DNA of 64,000 nucleotides from Atriophallophorus winterbourni (GCA_013407085.1 JACCGJ010001450.1:1-64000); one strand, 5' to 3'. Positions 21,521 to 33,479 are shown, numbered from the stretch's first letter. Numbers and translations are program-made. The notes: generated by a model from the letters alone, not told the origin.

Positions 21521-22632
21521 TTGACACACGAAAGTCTAATGGAACTGATCGAGCTGTGTCTTCAAACGCACTTCAAGTTCAATGGAAAGATATATGAACA
21601 AATCCGAGGAACGCCAATGGGATCACCGATTTCCAGCTTAGTTGCTGAGGCAGTTATGCAACGTTTGGAACGAATTACCCTGCCAATAATCCGACCAAAA
21701 TTATGGATCCGCTACGTGGACGACACCTTCGTGATTGTGAAAAGAACAGAACTGGATGAATCACATCGACTGCTCAGTTGTTTATTTACTGGAATCCAAT
21801 TTACAAAGGAAACTGAAGTTGACGGCTGTTTACCATTTATGGATGTTCAAGTGAAGAGGACAAGCGATGGAACGTCAGAGACCTGCGTCTACCGGAAAAC
21901 CACACATGGATCAAATACTGAACTTTCACAGCAAGCACCCAAACACTCGCAAACGCAGTTGCGTCAGAACCCTATTCAAAAGAGCGGCAACCCACTGCAG
22001 TACAGATGAACTGAGAAGAAAAGTAGAAGAATACCTGTTCAATGTGTTCCAGAAAAGTGGATATCCAAAAAGCTTCATACTACGCAACAGGTTCAACCGC
22101 CCACAACAAAGAACCCCAGAAGAAAACAGAAGCAGACGCACTCTGCCCTATATCCAACATATCTCCGAAATCGCAGCTCGGGTACTTCGGCCACTTGGAA
22201 TCGACATCGCGCATAAACCAGTATCAACACTTCGCAACCACTTCAACAACACGAAAGATAGTGGCAAAAGAAGAAGAGTCGAATATCGTCTACAAGATTT
22301 CATGCAGAGACAGCGAAAAGAACTACGTCGGACAAACGGGTAGCAAACTCAGCACAAGACTACATGAACACCAGTTTACCGTACGCAGACATGACCGGAA
22401 TTCACTGATTTCAATACATGTTGATCAATTTGGGCATCAGTTCGACTGGGACCGCACAAGAATATTAGCCAGAGGAAACGACCGACGGGCGCAAGAATTC
22501 CTGGAAGCGTGGCACTCAACAACAAATTCGATTAACCAGCATCTCCATCTGGCTGCAACATATGGACCAATGAGAAACCGCTCACGGAGAAGGCATAACA
22601 TGAGCTCGACCAATCCGCGGGAGTTACCGTGA
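21521..22632 (+). pseudogene. Penelope RT and GIY-YIG reading frames
   Basis: Three overlapping plus frames: 21521-22009 (RT palm with YVDDTF at about residue 68), 21867-22343 (connector) and 22042-22632 (GIY-YIG, with VYKISC and YVGQTG about 15 residues apart). The endonuclease Arg and Glu region follows. Two frameshifts separate the frames. Confidence 0.85.
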
Positions 22633-22687
22633 ACGGACAGACAACCGGTATAATAATCAACTACAAGACGCTTCGAAAGAAATTTTG

Positions 22688-22721
22688 CTGATGATGTCAT
22701 CTAGCCTGATGACGAAACGCC
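22688..22721 (+). ncRNA. Penelope-type minimal hammerhead motif
   Basis: CTGATGA, one extra T, then a perfect 6-bp stem II (GTCATC / GATGAC, loop TAGCCT), GAAA and CGCC. It lies about 55 bp after the GIY-YIG stop, where hammerheads occur in other Penelope-like elements. Stem III and stem I are not obvious, as reported for the minimal dimer-type motifs of animal Penelope elements. Cleavage in this copy is uncertain. Confidence 0.6.
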
Positions 22722-22799
22722 CAAGAACAACTACGCAAGCTCGGCGAACACAAGGTGAACACCATAAAATGTACATTAAAAAAGACATGTAAAATAAGG

Positions 22800-23300
22800 A
22801 TGATCCCACTTCAGTTATTATACTATCAGTTTCTTCCTCAAATCGAGAATAACTTTTGTATGATCAACCAAATATCGAGCCGGGTAAGGAATAAAAGGAT
22901 TTTTGAACTTCTCAGTTCTTGCATACGGGCCGCTATGTTGACTACTCGTAGCTGGGAACGATCTGCAAGCCATAAGGACCTCATGCAGTGGGTGTGCATT
23001 ATCAGACGATATGACTCTGACCAATCTGTCACATTCACGAAAGTGGCGTTTGACGGTCGTATCACGAATTAACTCGGTACAGGAAGAGCTCAATCTTGAA
23101 ATTAATTTGATTTCTCTTCTGATCATCAAAAAATCCTTTTCAAAAAGACCAGGAAAAATTATAGGGGATGCGTAGATTAAAATGGGAACAATGCAGGAAA
23201 AAACAAAACATCTAACTACATCAGGAGGAACAGCTAAGGAACGCAGACAACATCCACTTTTGGTCCCCCAAAAATCGCCTATTTTCAATTTCCAAAACAT
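22800..23300 (-). mobile_element. LINE C-terminal fragment
   Basis: Minus-strand frame (22818-23300) with VPILIYASPIIFPGL, then the segment around CDRLVRVISSDNAHPLH and PYARTEKFKNPFIPYPAR. This is the post-RT tail typical of several LINE families. The clade is not assigned. Confidence 0.65.
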
Positions 23301-23439
23301 GTGCCAACATGTTAAACCTTGGAAAATATGTGGAGGTCCAATATTTTATTGGTGCACAGCCTCTAGTGAACCATGGAACAAAATTAGACGAATTTTTATT
23401 GCATTATTCGTTTCCAGAACACTTATGTACTGTTCAATC

Positions 23440-23540
23440 TATGTTCTTATATTGTTTATACACTTAAATTTCAATTTTTACCATCCTATGGTTGTTGTTA
23501 AGCTTGTTGCTTTTTAGACCATTAAAAACCTTGAATTGAA
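23440..23540 (+). repeat. CR1-like LINE 3' end
   Basis: Ends with GCTTTTTAGACCATTAAAAA and TTGAATTGAATT, the same terminus as at about 24310 and 35878. Confidence 0.65.
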
Positions 23541-24345
23541 TTACCTTGAAAAAAGGACCTAGATGTGTTGTTAAGCAACACCCTAGGGATGTCGAACCAC
23601 AGCAGCTTCGTCTATCGCAAAACGTCGCAGAAATTGTCACTCCTAAAGAGAATTTTCAGTAGGTTCTCAAAACAGACAATTTCCCGCGTTATAAATACGT
23701 ACATCAGACTCATGATGGAATATTTAGTTCAAGCATGGTCGCCATCGCTTAAAAAAGATGTTGCGGCTTTGCAAACATTATACCATCGAAATACTAAACT
23801 AGTCGCTGGACTCAGCCGGAAACCATGCAATGAGTGAATCAAACCCCTGAATTTATTCGTTTATCCACGTCGTCGTCGCTGAGGGGATTTGGTTTGGGTT
23901 TACAATATTTTGAATCCCATAAATCACCTTCTACAATGCTTATTTAATCTTCGGGGCTCGCACAATGAGTCTAACTGTCCCTCATTCGCGACTCAACTGC
24001 CGACGGCATTATTTGCCTTGTAAGTTTGTTTAACCTGGACCAATCTAGCCGATTATGTCGTAAACTCATAAAATCAGCAGATGTTCAAGGGAAGTGTTGA
24101 TGCCATTTTGACCCTTAACCCGTTCATCGAAGAAAACTATACATATTTACCCCATGCATCTACATTTGTCATCCCACCAATCAAAACAATTTCCACCCTT
24201 TGGATTTTTACCTGATTCCTGAACTGCTCAGTAAGCAACCAAATCCCGTTTTTGCTTGTTATATTATTCGTAGTTCCCATATTATTCTGTGGTTTTTTGT
24301 AAAGCTATATGCTTTTTAGACCATTAAAATTGATTTTAATTGAAA

Positions 24346-24829
24346 ATAATCTGTTAAATTTTGTCCTGTAACGTTGTTCATTCTTCGGAATATCAGGGTT
24401 TTTGTCCATCCAAATATTTCGATCCTTATTACTACCTCCGTTTTATAGCAAAAATTTAATCCTACCAATGTAGTCATTGCAATTGAGCTCGCTTGTTTCA
24501 AACGTCCTTACGTGATTTACTGGCCGATGTAAAGAGACTTTCTCTCACTCGCACACACCGCCTGTCCTTGACCTTGATTTTGCTTTAATGTTTTTGCACA
24601 AGACAGATGTATGTAATGATTGTTTTGCTAGAGGCCGCGTCATTTATATTCGAGTTACCATTTTGGGGTATGGGTGATATTCCGCCTCTTTGTTTCAATC
24701 GAAACGTATCAGGTTACTGCTTCCCAACCCTTTATAGCTTGTAAGCTAGAAAGATATGGAAAATCAATCTAATGGTGCTGGTCTGTTTTAACGAGTCTTT
24801 GACTCTACGTCAATTGCACAACATGGTGT
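24346..24829. other. intergenic, nothing recognised
   Basis: A+T-rich sequence between two opposed LINE copies. Confidence 0.4.
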
Positions 24830-27090
24830 GATACTAATTGGGAAGTAAACTTTTAACTTTGGGTGTCGTTGTATACAAGTGTACACTTGCAGTGGTTAGG
24901 TATTGCTGCAGGACGGAACCTTGGGGAACTCCGCTAGTTGCTGCGATTGGTTTGATAATGCACCATCAACACGTACCTGGGTTGTGCAATTTGTTATGTA
25001 TTCATTTAGCCATTCAACAAATTTCCAGTGATTCAAGCCTTTCAAGCTTCTTTAGTATTAGGGTACAGTCAACACGATTAAATGATTTTGAGATATCTTG
25101 GTAGCACGCGTGTATTGCTTGCCCTTTGGGATGTAATTTGCATGTTCTATCAGGCTGAATACCGATGAATAAAATGTGGCTAAAGTTTCAGCAGTTTCAG
25201 ATGCAGTTGTTTTTGGTCCAGCTGATGCGTTCACGGACGCAATTCCAGTTTTCAGCTTAGCTTGACCGTCAACCATACGATAAAGTATTTTGGGGTTAGC
25301 TCCATCATGCGTGATATCACTTCTTGGAAGTACAACTTGTCTTGGATGACAAATTTGTTTTCTTTGTTCCGCAATAAACGGAATGTTTCCCAGGTCTCTG
25401 ATGATGCGTTTTGTCGATGGTGTCGTCAAGCAATGTTTCGCACTTTTAACTATTTACGAGTTCAGCTTCTTAGTTTAAATTCGAGGTCTTTTCTTGAGTT
25501 CCTGAGTACAAATTCGGAGCTCACTTCGATTGAATTCTTGAGATTAGATATTAGCCATATCCAAAACTCTTATACGTTGCAGGTTTCCGGTTGGCAGTCA
25601 ATCGCGTTTATAAGAGCATCAATCAAAGCCATAATGTTTATCCGTCTGATTGTTTTGACGGCATCATTTGTTCTTACAGCTTCAAACAGATCGTCAAAAT
25701 GGATGACGACGTGATCCCTTAGTCCCAGTGGTATTTCGTAAGCAACGTTTCAATGTAGTGTTCATTACTTGTCAGAACGAGATCCAAAAGTGAAGGTGCA
25801 TCGGTTTCGCGGTATCGGGTATTACATACAATGTGGTTATAAAGAGGACTATCGTCCAACAACTCACTGAGTGAATGGTACAGCTCTACAGATTCGGTAA
25901 ACCGAAGTCACCCATAATTAAACATCTACAAGTGAATCTGGATGTTAACATGCGAATTCTGTCGAGTATGGCCAGATTGTAAGTTTCCTATGCATACGGT
26001 GGGCGATATACTACTCCCAAAACACAGTCTTCGTCGTTAGTTAATTGGACTGAGCACCGGGTGTATTCCATAACACGATGTCTGGATCCGTAATCTCACG
26101 GCGCAGAAGGTTTTGGCTATAATACAAATCTACTCCTCCTCCTCTCGTTTCGCGGCCATGGCCAGTTGGTGACATGTCAGGTATATATATATTTTTATAT
26201 TTTTACACAATCATTTAAAAAATGACAAAGTGCCACCCAATCAATTTGGGTGTGGGCGTGATACTACCCGGTTGCCCAGGCCGAAGTAGAGGAGTTGATC
26301 TTGAGGACTCCCACCTCAAGCCTTTGGCCCGAAAGCCTAACCGCAAGGCAGCGGAGCGAGATTAAGGATCGCACCTATCGGGGCCGGATACTGTAGGTAC
26401 GGTTCACAAGCCATTTGCGAGGTAGAGACCAAGCAGGGACTCCCGACATCATCCCAACCAGTCGAGCCGGTGATCCTTGCGGATTCATACGCCCTCTTCT
26501 GGTATACAATCGCGAGGACAGGAGAACTGTGTTTTTCCCTGGCTTCTCACCATTGACCAACCTGGTTGAGTAACTCTGAAGATGCACGAAGACTCACCCA
26601 GTATAGCTCAATGGATCATCGAGGCACGCAAAGCCGCTGCACCCGTCAAGGTCCAGTCTCGGCGCATGTCAGGTAATTCCAGTTCACTATTTGATCGGTG
26701 AGTCTGTAGCCACATTTCCGTTAAGGCGATGATGTCAGGTGAACAGTTCAGAAAAACTTCACGCAGTTTACCGATTTTGTTTCCCAGACATTATGCATTG
26801 ATGTAGAGGCATTTTATTTTATTTTTTCTCAACAAGGATGGGTGTGGGATATGATGCTATTGGATTGCAGAATATCTGTTGGGCCGACTTCTCCAGAACA
26901 GGCATTTGAAGGATTTTTGCTCGCAAGGAAGCCTGATAATTTTGAGTTTGTACTCTTGTAATACAGTTATCTATAGTGACGGCTACATGCTTCTGACACG
27001 TCAACCGATTGACTCGGTGGTGTTTCTATTGGGCTTTGTGTTGCATATATTTGTCCAATATGAAGTTTCAATGCGCTTAATCTAATTTCT
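24830..27090 (-). mobile_element. CR1-like LINE, endonuclease to RT motif B, interrupted by S2
   Basis: Read on minus: KCLYINA (about 26815), SPDIIALTEMWLQTH (about 26740-26700), the insertion 26184-26664, then the rest of the endonuclease (ETDAPSLLDLVLTSNE near 25800), the linker (PKILYRMVDGQAKLKTG, 25262) and RT TSGVPQGSVL near 24930, where the copy ends. It has numerous stops. Confidence 0.75.
26173..26675 (-). mobile_element. S2 composite SINE-like element with 11-bp duplication
   Basis: Insertion 26184-26664 (481 bp) flanked by CATGTCAGGTA at 26173-26183 and 26665-26675, breaking the LINE endonuclease. In its own orientation the first part matches the 5' region of LINE-A (GGACCTTGACG, CCATTGAGCTATACTGGGTG, CTGCCTTGCGGTTAGGCTTT). 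The last part resembles the S1 3' half (CTGGGCAACCGGGTAGTAT, GGCACTTTGTC) and ends in A/T-rich sequence. Confidence 0.85.
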
Positions 27091-27299
27091 CGTGGCATTC
27101 GTCTGTGGCAATTTTCCCTACGAGTTTTGACCGTGTTAAACATATATTTACGCAAGAACGTTATTTTAAGGGTTGTAGATTTAGGGATGCGGAACGTGTC
27201 CATCACAGCTACATCATGCAAGCCAAGTATATCACTGAGGAATCTCTATTGTAGCTGATCGTGTTTGCGCTGCACTGCTTTATCAGTTGCTTCGTCAGA

Positions 27300-27370
27300 T
27301 TCTGGTGAACGGACAGGCAAACGGTATAATAACCAACGAATTCAAACTGCAAGACGCTTCGAAAGGAGTT
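27300..27370 (+). repeat. Penelope element 3' fragment
   Basis: GTGAACGGACAG, GGTATAATAA and CAAGACGCTTCGAAAG match 22632-22680 just upstream of the hammerhead motif. Confidence 0.75.
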
Positions 27371-27372
27371 TG

Positions 27373-27410
27373 GTAAGGGATGGAGATGTGAGCAACACAT
27401 TAATTTGGAG
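27373..27410 (+). repeat. hammerhead family A fragment
   Basis: GTAAGGGATGGAGATGTGAG and CAACACATTA match the sequence that follows stem I in the family A units. It starts exactly at the outer stem I strand. Confidence 0.7.
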
Positions 27411-27429
27411 TTTGGTTTAGTTGTTTAGG

Positions 27430-27750
27430 CATGATTTTATCATTCAGGATCCTGGGTCAGTGATTTGTCACATTTTGCGTGACACGTGCGGGAACAGTTG
27501 CGACACGTGACAGATTTGACCTTACCAGACGACGCATGTTTCGCGAACATCAGATCATGTCGTGTTAATGGGGCCAACCAAAAGTACAAATCAGAGCACG
27601 AAAATCGATACGACTGGGGTTGGTTTGTGTCAAACGTAAATTTTGTGTCTTTATAAGCATGTTTACAATATCCATTGCAAGACCTTATTTGAGTAGACCA
27701 GGAAATCAAATATTCAAAATCTCTCACATAAAATTCAGAATTGTTTGTTT
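27430..27750 (-). pseudogene. LINE ORF1 fragment with PHD-like Cys/His cluster
   Basis: Minus-strand frame containing SVTCRNCSRTCHAKCD and earlier Cys/His residues. PHD-type fingers occur in ORF1 of CR1-like LINEs. It lies just 5' of the CR1-like copy on the same strand and is probably part of it. Confidence 0.45.
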
Positions 27751-28469
27751 GAAGAGCAATTTTTGTGATCTTTAATAAATTCCTAGCTGGTTGAACACCT
27801 CCCGTTCTACATCCAAATTATACGTGCAGATAAAATTCACTAAAGCTTCAAACATTTGTGTGGCATTGGCTCCGAGCTGCTAGAGTTTTCTTCGCTTTAC
27901 CGCTGAAATAAGCCTTTAGGATTGGGACAGCTGTTTACCTGTGTGCACAGTGTGACGACAAGCTTTTGAAACTGAATCAGTCAGAATCTGATCACGGTTC
28001 AAGTTATGGGAAGTGTTGTATTTTAACGATGCATGCATTGCTCAGCCCCATGCTAACACTAGACAGCTGCCATACACCACCATTACACTACTTCACAATG
28101 TATCGGTTTAGACGTGGCCGATGACCAACCGCCAGAAACAGATCATAAAGATGTTTGACAAAGCTCGAGGCTTTAAATCCAGTTTGCACTATCATCTCCG
28201 TCAGCATCAAACTGGCTGAAAGCAAGAAGAATTGATAACGATGCATGCATACTATAATTTTATCAAAGCACGAATAAAAGTTCGATGCTTTTCACGCACA
28301 TAGCATCAGTTGTGCCTTCATTACATGATTAGGTGCGTTAATAAACACAGGAGTGCTCTTTAAGGCATATATACTTTAATTTATCAGATTATTATCCGTT
28401 GCTGAGTCATACGGGAAACATGGAAAGTGGTATCCCGAAAGTTTTATTATACGGAAATCGACCTTTTCC
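27751..28469. other. intergenic, nothing recognised
   Basis: Contains a short duplicated GATGCATGCAT motif (about 28028 and 28239). No genes were seen. Confidence 0.4.
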
Positions 28470-28880
28470 TAGGTCTTACCTGCGACAACAGTTTTTAAAT
28501 AATAGTGAAAGATCTTGGCTTTGACCCAGCTTCATGGCTGTAAATGATACAGAAGTTGTTACTTCTGAATCAGACTGCATAGCCGTGCAAAACCTGGGGT
28601 ACCAAGTCTGCAGGTAGGGAATTCCAAACAAAGCACACACGTACCGAATAAAAATACCTGCGGTAGTTCCGTTTGGAATGTGGCATTTCCAACTTGCAAC
28701 CATGACCACGGCTGTTGCTGGAAGTTCGTAGGTGGAATAATATGTCCAGGGGGTGGGAAACAGTATCCAGTATTTTGTATGCGAGGATGAGATCACCTCG
28801 TATTTTCCTTTGTGCACGTGTCCTCAGCTCCAGTCGTCTGAGTCGCTCGGCGAATGGCGTATTTTTGAGTCCATTAACGC
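28470..28880 (-). mobile_element. CR1-like LINE C-terminal fragment
   Basis: The minus strand reads FAERLRRLELRTRAQRKIRG, then DLILAYKIL and later SVRVCFVWNSLP with a frameshift. This is the conserved end of CR1/jockey-type RT proteins. Confidence 0.7.
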
Positions 28881-30905
28881 TTAGAGGCTATCTGATATAT
28901 GCGATCCAGAAGAAAAATGTTTTTTTAGCTGTGTCCAGGCTTGTGCAGTATAGTCTAAAATCAGGTGTATATGTTTTCATCATGAGAGGAAAACACAACG
29001 GGGAAAACGTTCAAATATCCGCCGTAACATACCTAGCAACCGAGAATCGCTTTTGTAAACGGCTCCGCATTGTAGATCATTTTTCAAACTACCGCAAATC
29101 CAGACGCCCATTTCCTTTGTCTAAACTCACGGTGAGGTCATGTTTCGTATGGTCGCTATTTTTAGTGGAAAATTAATTGCTTTACGCATACATTGTATGA
29201 TATCATTCGTATTGCACACGTTAATGCTGAATGAACCTGGCTCAGTGACTAATACTCACCGTTCGGAAAACAACTACTTTCCTTGATGAAAATGATTCGC
29301 GTAGTAAATATTCCGGCATAAGAGATTATGTGACACAAAAGTAAATCTTTTATCTTCCTGAGCCATATTATTCCGATAAATGAATCTCTGACGCGAAATG
29401 CTTTAGTTCGTCGCTGCTAATTTAGAATACCATAAGAATGGCCAGATTGACTTGGATATAGCAAATAGAGACCTCAACACCAAAACCGGCTGTAGTTGAG
29501 GAGCCCTGTCTTGTTCGGAGTCCGGCGATCTAACTGCATGAACTACTCGCGCTCAGGGATACGACTCTGAACCGTGTTAACTAACGGTCTGGTTGAGGCT
29601 ATCTTTTTGGAATGATTGATCAACCTTGTATGTTGTCAAGCAGATTTGCGAGAACGCTTGTTATACTGTCACAGTGATGCGGTCTTGATGACATCGTTCG
29701 AATCGAATATTGGCTGTGTGATGGAAATGCATGCAAATGTTGAGTTTGTTTCCAGTCCCCCGACCCGCTGTCACAATGTGAAGTTTCAAATACCACATCA
29801 CCGATTAAACTGTCGTCGGCACATTTGCGCAGTCCGTGTATGAATTCTGTGGAACAGTTCACCACTAGAAATGTCCTCACCGAATGAAATGGTTTTCAAA
29901 CAAAAGTGTATTGTCTCCAATTTACTGAAAACCCTTAGTACTTCCCTTTTTCACATTTTAAACACTTGGAAAAACAAATTTCCACAAACATATTTCCAGT
30001 CGTCATTTCCCCAATCCGTCATACCCGGAATTACTTTTACTCCTACTTTGAACCACATGGACGCAAACATAAATGTACGATTTGTTTAACTTTAATACGT
30101 ATATCTTATGGTATTGTACAGATGTTTGCTTTTTTCACCATAAATGTTGAATCTTGAAAAATGCATCCGTTTAATCCGAGGTGTTGTTACCTCATTCCAG
30201 TTTATGGCTTACACTTCTATAAAGCGTAGCTTTATATGTCCCACAATTCTACATTGATTTACGACTTTATTATTCTGGTTGTATTCTGCGAATGCAAAGT
30301 TGTCATCATACATGATTTTAAGATATTATGAAACGTTGACATGAGCATATTCTGGTTAGTCTTATCAAGCTTAGTTTATCGGTTTTAAAGGAGGCCCCAT
30401 ACATCGATTTGCTTGATCATAACCTTTCGAAACTTCGTGCTCATTGCTTATCCATATAAGCATGATGATGTTCGGTTTTATAATATTTCATTTGAAACGG
30501 CTTTCTTACTATACTCAAGTGGGTAACTACTTTACATTTGTAATTTAAGCACTTACTTTATTTCAATATTGCGTATCTGTACTTTCAATCTTGATCTTTT
30601 CATAAAATGACACGAGTTTAGCGAGTTTACATATTAATAACAATGATTAACGTGTCGCGATTGTTTAACAGTTGAACATTAGGTGCTTGCTGCCGATGTA
30701 GAGCTGTTCTTAATGATGATCTGCATTATACAAACCAGTGAAGCCCATTAGAAATGTATGCGCTTATTTTTTACACAATTTTTCTTGCGAAATGAGAGGT
30801 GAACTTTTGTTCCAATTATTGTCAATAAATAAAGTTTAATATAAACTGAATTTACCGAGAGTCGATAATAGAAAAGTATACTTGAAACAAACTTCCACAG
30901 CACGT
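28881..30905. other. intergenic, nothing recognised
   Basis: About 2 kb of A+T-rich sequence downstream of the kinase gene. It has no known repeat or exon that I can support. Confidence 0.4.
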
Positions 30906-31985
30906 TCAAATTTGATCGATCACAGCGACGTCTTTGCTCAGTGTTGCCCGGCTGGTCATAGAAGGACTCGCTAGTGTTAAAAGGTTCACCGCTTCGGCTG
31001 CGAGACCAAGACATCGCCAACGTTGCCGAGCCAAGGTGTCACGCATGCTGGATTCAATCATCGGATATATATCCATCGTGGAACTTGTCTCCAATCGTAT
31101 CCAGGGGTGCTCAAGTGACTGCTCCAACGTAGCTCTTTCCTCAGGGTCGGTTTTCAGCAATGAGGAGATAAAGTTCTTGGCAGATTTGGATATGTGATCC
31201 CAATGCGGGTGATGAAAGTGATATGTACCCGACATTATTTGCTTCTTGATTTCATTATCATCTTGATTGACAGAATAGAACGGGGGATAACCACAAAGGA
31301 GTATGTAAGACACAACACCAATGCTCCAATTATCAACTTCTGGCCCGTAACCTGATTTCGTTAATTTACTCTTTAACAATTCCGGTGCCGAGTAGTCAAC
31401 TGTCCCGCAGTTAGTCATCATTTTCGGTTGGATTTCTCGAGATAATCCAAAATCAGTGATCAGTAATTTAGAATCCTCGGCTTGATGTTCGAACAATATA
31501 TTTTCCGGCTTGATATCGCGATGCACATATCCAGCTGAGTGCATGTAGCGCACTCCCGCGAGCATTTGAGCTATTATGATTGCCGCATCCCGTTCACTGA
31601 ATTTGCCACGTTTTATTATCCTGTCAAATAGTTCACCTCCCTCCGCTAGTTCCATCACCAGATATATCTGATCAGGTTCATCCACCAAGTCATATAATTT
31701 AACCAAATTAGGGTGATCTAGCGCTCGCATAATGGATGCTTCGCGATACATAAGTTTTTTAATCTTCTTCTCCACTTCTTTTGGGGAGTATTTCTGGTAC
31801 GTTGGTTTACTTCTGTCAACTCTTTTAATCGCCACGAATTTACCCGTCTGTAAGTCTTTGGCTTTGAATACTTCACAAAATCCACCATCGCCGAGTCTAT
31901 TGATGATTTTGTATCGATCGCTTTTCAGCGGGTCTATCTTGGCCTTTTTTGACAATTCCCGCTGTTGCGCAGTTTTTCGACTCAT
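30906..31985 (-). CDS. CaMKI-like serine/threonine protein kinase, intronless
   Basis: Single open frame of 359 aa. It phosphorylates Ser/Thr residues, by family a cytosolic or nuclear calcium/calmodulin-linked kinase. Domains: glycine loop GDGGFCEVF (32-40), VAIK with Lys54, alpha-C Glu82, HRDIKPEN (155-162), DFG (178-180), activation loop with a TNCGT segment around Thr191, SAPE (199-202). All catalytic residues are present. The C-terminus (about 305-335) carries [16 protein letters not shown], which resembles the autoinhibitory/calmodulin-binding helix of CaMKI around its conserved Trp, but is diverged. There is no intron, unlike usual CaMKI genes, so a retrogene origin is likely. ATG at 31985 gives a short 24-residue lead before the domain. 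Other CAMK-group kinases are the alternative. Confidence 0.88.
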   Translation of the reverse strand: MSRKTAQQRELSKKAKIDPLKSDRYKIINRLGDGGFCEVFKAKDLQTGKFVAIKRVDRSKPTYQKYSPKEVEKKIKKLMYREASIMRALDHPNLVKLYDLVDEPDQIYLVMELAEGGELFDRIIKRGKFSERDAAIIIAQMLAGVRYMHSAGYVHRDIKPENILFEHQAEDSKLLITDFGLSREIQPKMMTNCGTVDYSAPELLKSKLTKSGYGPEVDNWSIGVVSYILLCGYPPFYSVNQDDNEIKKQIMSGTYHFHHPHWDHISKSAKNFISSLLKTDPEERATLEQSLEHPWIRLETSSTMDIYPMIESSMRDTLARQRWRCLGLAAEAVNLLTLASPSMTSRATLSKDVAVIDQI

Positions 31986-31989
31986 TACA

Positions 31990-33239
31990 AGGTAGGTCTT
32001 TACGAGTTACACATCCATTCCGGTGATCTGAGGCGACCTTGTCATTTCAAATGTGTTGCATTCGTATCGATCAGATCATCGATCCAAATATTACGCGAAT
32101 TATTTAGCCATTTTAATCTTAAAATGGTTTCGGATTGGTGCAGCGGATATGACATTCCACTTTTAATCGCACAGTTCAGATTCACATTTTGCTAAATTTG
32201 TTTGCCCGATTTCTCCACCGTAGCCAGGTGGTGAATGAGCGCAAAACTTAGTTGTAAACATTACTGGAGCAGATTAGCACTCTGTTCTGCAAGTGAGGTC
32301 CTAGCACATTTAATGCTTCGTGCTTAAGAAAACGGAGATATAGACTGGCCTTATAATTCATAAACCTCTCGATGAATAGCAACACTCAATGTAATTTTCC
32401 ATCAGATTGTTGAGAAACAGATTTAGTGCTTTGCAGAATAATGGGATACTACTGATATTCATGCCTCATGGCCCTCACTCGATATCTACCATGGATCTGG
32501 AAGGAAAAAGACCGATGCGGAAGTGATGATCTCGATCTCAGCGTTCACATAGATAAGCAGTACTCTGTTGATCGGCTGTATTTGCACGCTGTCGGTGTGC
32601 TAATTGTTAATAACAGCTGATCTTACACCCGTGATATTTGAGAGGTCATGAAATCCAGGGAGCGTGGACCGGACGTTCCAGGCTCCCAGTTTGCCTGGTG
32701 AGGAAAAATACAGTCTGCTTGTCGGTTGATTTCTAATCCCCATGCACCCAATGAGGATCGCAGACTGTGGCGAGATGGCACCTTATTGACGGAGGCTTCC
32801 CAGCTTGAGGCGGGCGGTAACCATGCAATGAGACCTGAAGATCTCCCACACTGTCTGAAGCAGCTACTGGTGCTTAGCTCTACACCAGTCGAGCCATAGT
32901 TTTTAACCGGTATCTGCTGATTCCCGTGCTACTATCCACAGAAACGGAATGGAGTGTCTTATTCTTTGATGCGCTGACATGTACGCCCACACAGTTGAAT
33001 ATGGACAACTAGCTGTTTCCCATGCAGCAAGTGCTCCCTCTCAACAACACCATTGGAACCAAATAAACAGCTAGACTGATACATTTGTACAACGATGTCG
33101 TCGCAGGAGTTGTCACGACGAAGTGGAATACAACTTCGGACTGCCTAATGGGACTCCGGTTACGGATTTTTTCTTCGAGGTTGACCCCTGAAGCCTTTCC
33201 ATGACTGGAAATAGCCACAGGACAGTTTAGGCATATATG
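31990..33239. other. intergenic, degenerate sequence
   Basis: No confident gene. Parts of 32500-33240 may be heavily decayed LINE, since it leads into an RT fragment on the same strand. Confidence 0.35.
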
Positions 33240-33479
33240 ACCAACCTTCAAGGAATTAGGAGCTCTACTTGCTCGAAACAAACTGGAGTTGAGGCGTCAA
33301 TCAGCCGTTTTCACCCCTTCTGCTGTCAGTAGAAGAAGTTCCGCCTGGTCACACAGGACCACGCAAGTAAGCCAGGAGCTGGACTTGGTTGTTAAAAGAT
33401 ATATAAGACGCGCATTTTGGAGATGGGAGCTTATCCCCCAAACCGCCCCGGAAATGACAATCGTGGAACCATAAATGCA

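Larger units (their letters stand above)
21400..22760 (+). mobile_element. Penelope-like element, 5'-truncated
   Basis: Plus-strand RT with SFDVTAL (about 21450), GTPMGSPISSLVAE and YVDDTF, followed by a connecting region and a GIY-YIG endonuclease (NIVYKISC and NYVGQTGSKLSTRLHEHQ). RT joined to a C-terminal GIY-YIG domain defines canonical Penelope elements. Frames shift near 21480 and again within 21870-22340, and the RT N-terminus is missing, so the copy is inactive. Its 3' end carries a compact hammerhead motif. It is inserted in the CR1-like LINE. Confidence 0.88.
19540..24345 (+). mobile_element. CR1-like LINE, degenerate, with nested insertions
   Basis: Plus-strand pieces in correct order: endonuclease start (ITETWLNPEM, about 19615), CIICVIY interrupted at 19839 and resuming LRSASSEVY at 20365, RT block IPTDWKSGIIFPIFK (about 20760), SGVRQGSVLGPILFALYAND (about 21170-21230), DNLKVWPRINKPED (about 21260), then after a 2.1-kb gap ASQKL-like and IRLMMEYLVQAWSPSLKKD (23565-23840) and the 3' end GCTTTTTAGACCATTAAAA near 24310. 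Many stops and frameshifts. The gap holds a Penelope-like element and another LINE fragment. Confidence 0.8.

Noticed and set aside
28715..29176. 153-codon plus-strand frame
   Set aside because: Its first half is antisense to a LINE C-terminus and the rest has no recognisable features.
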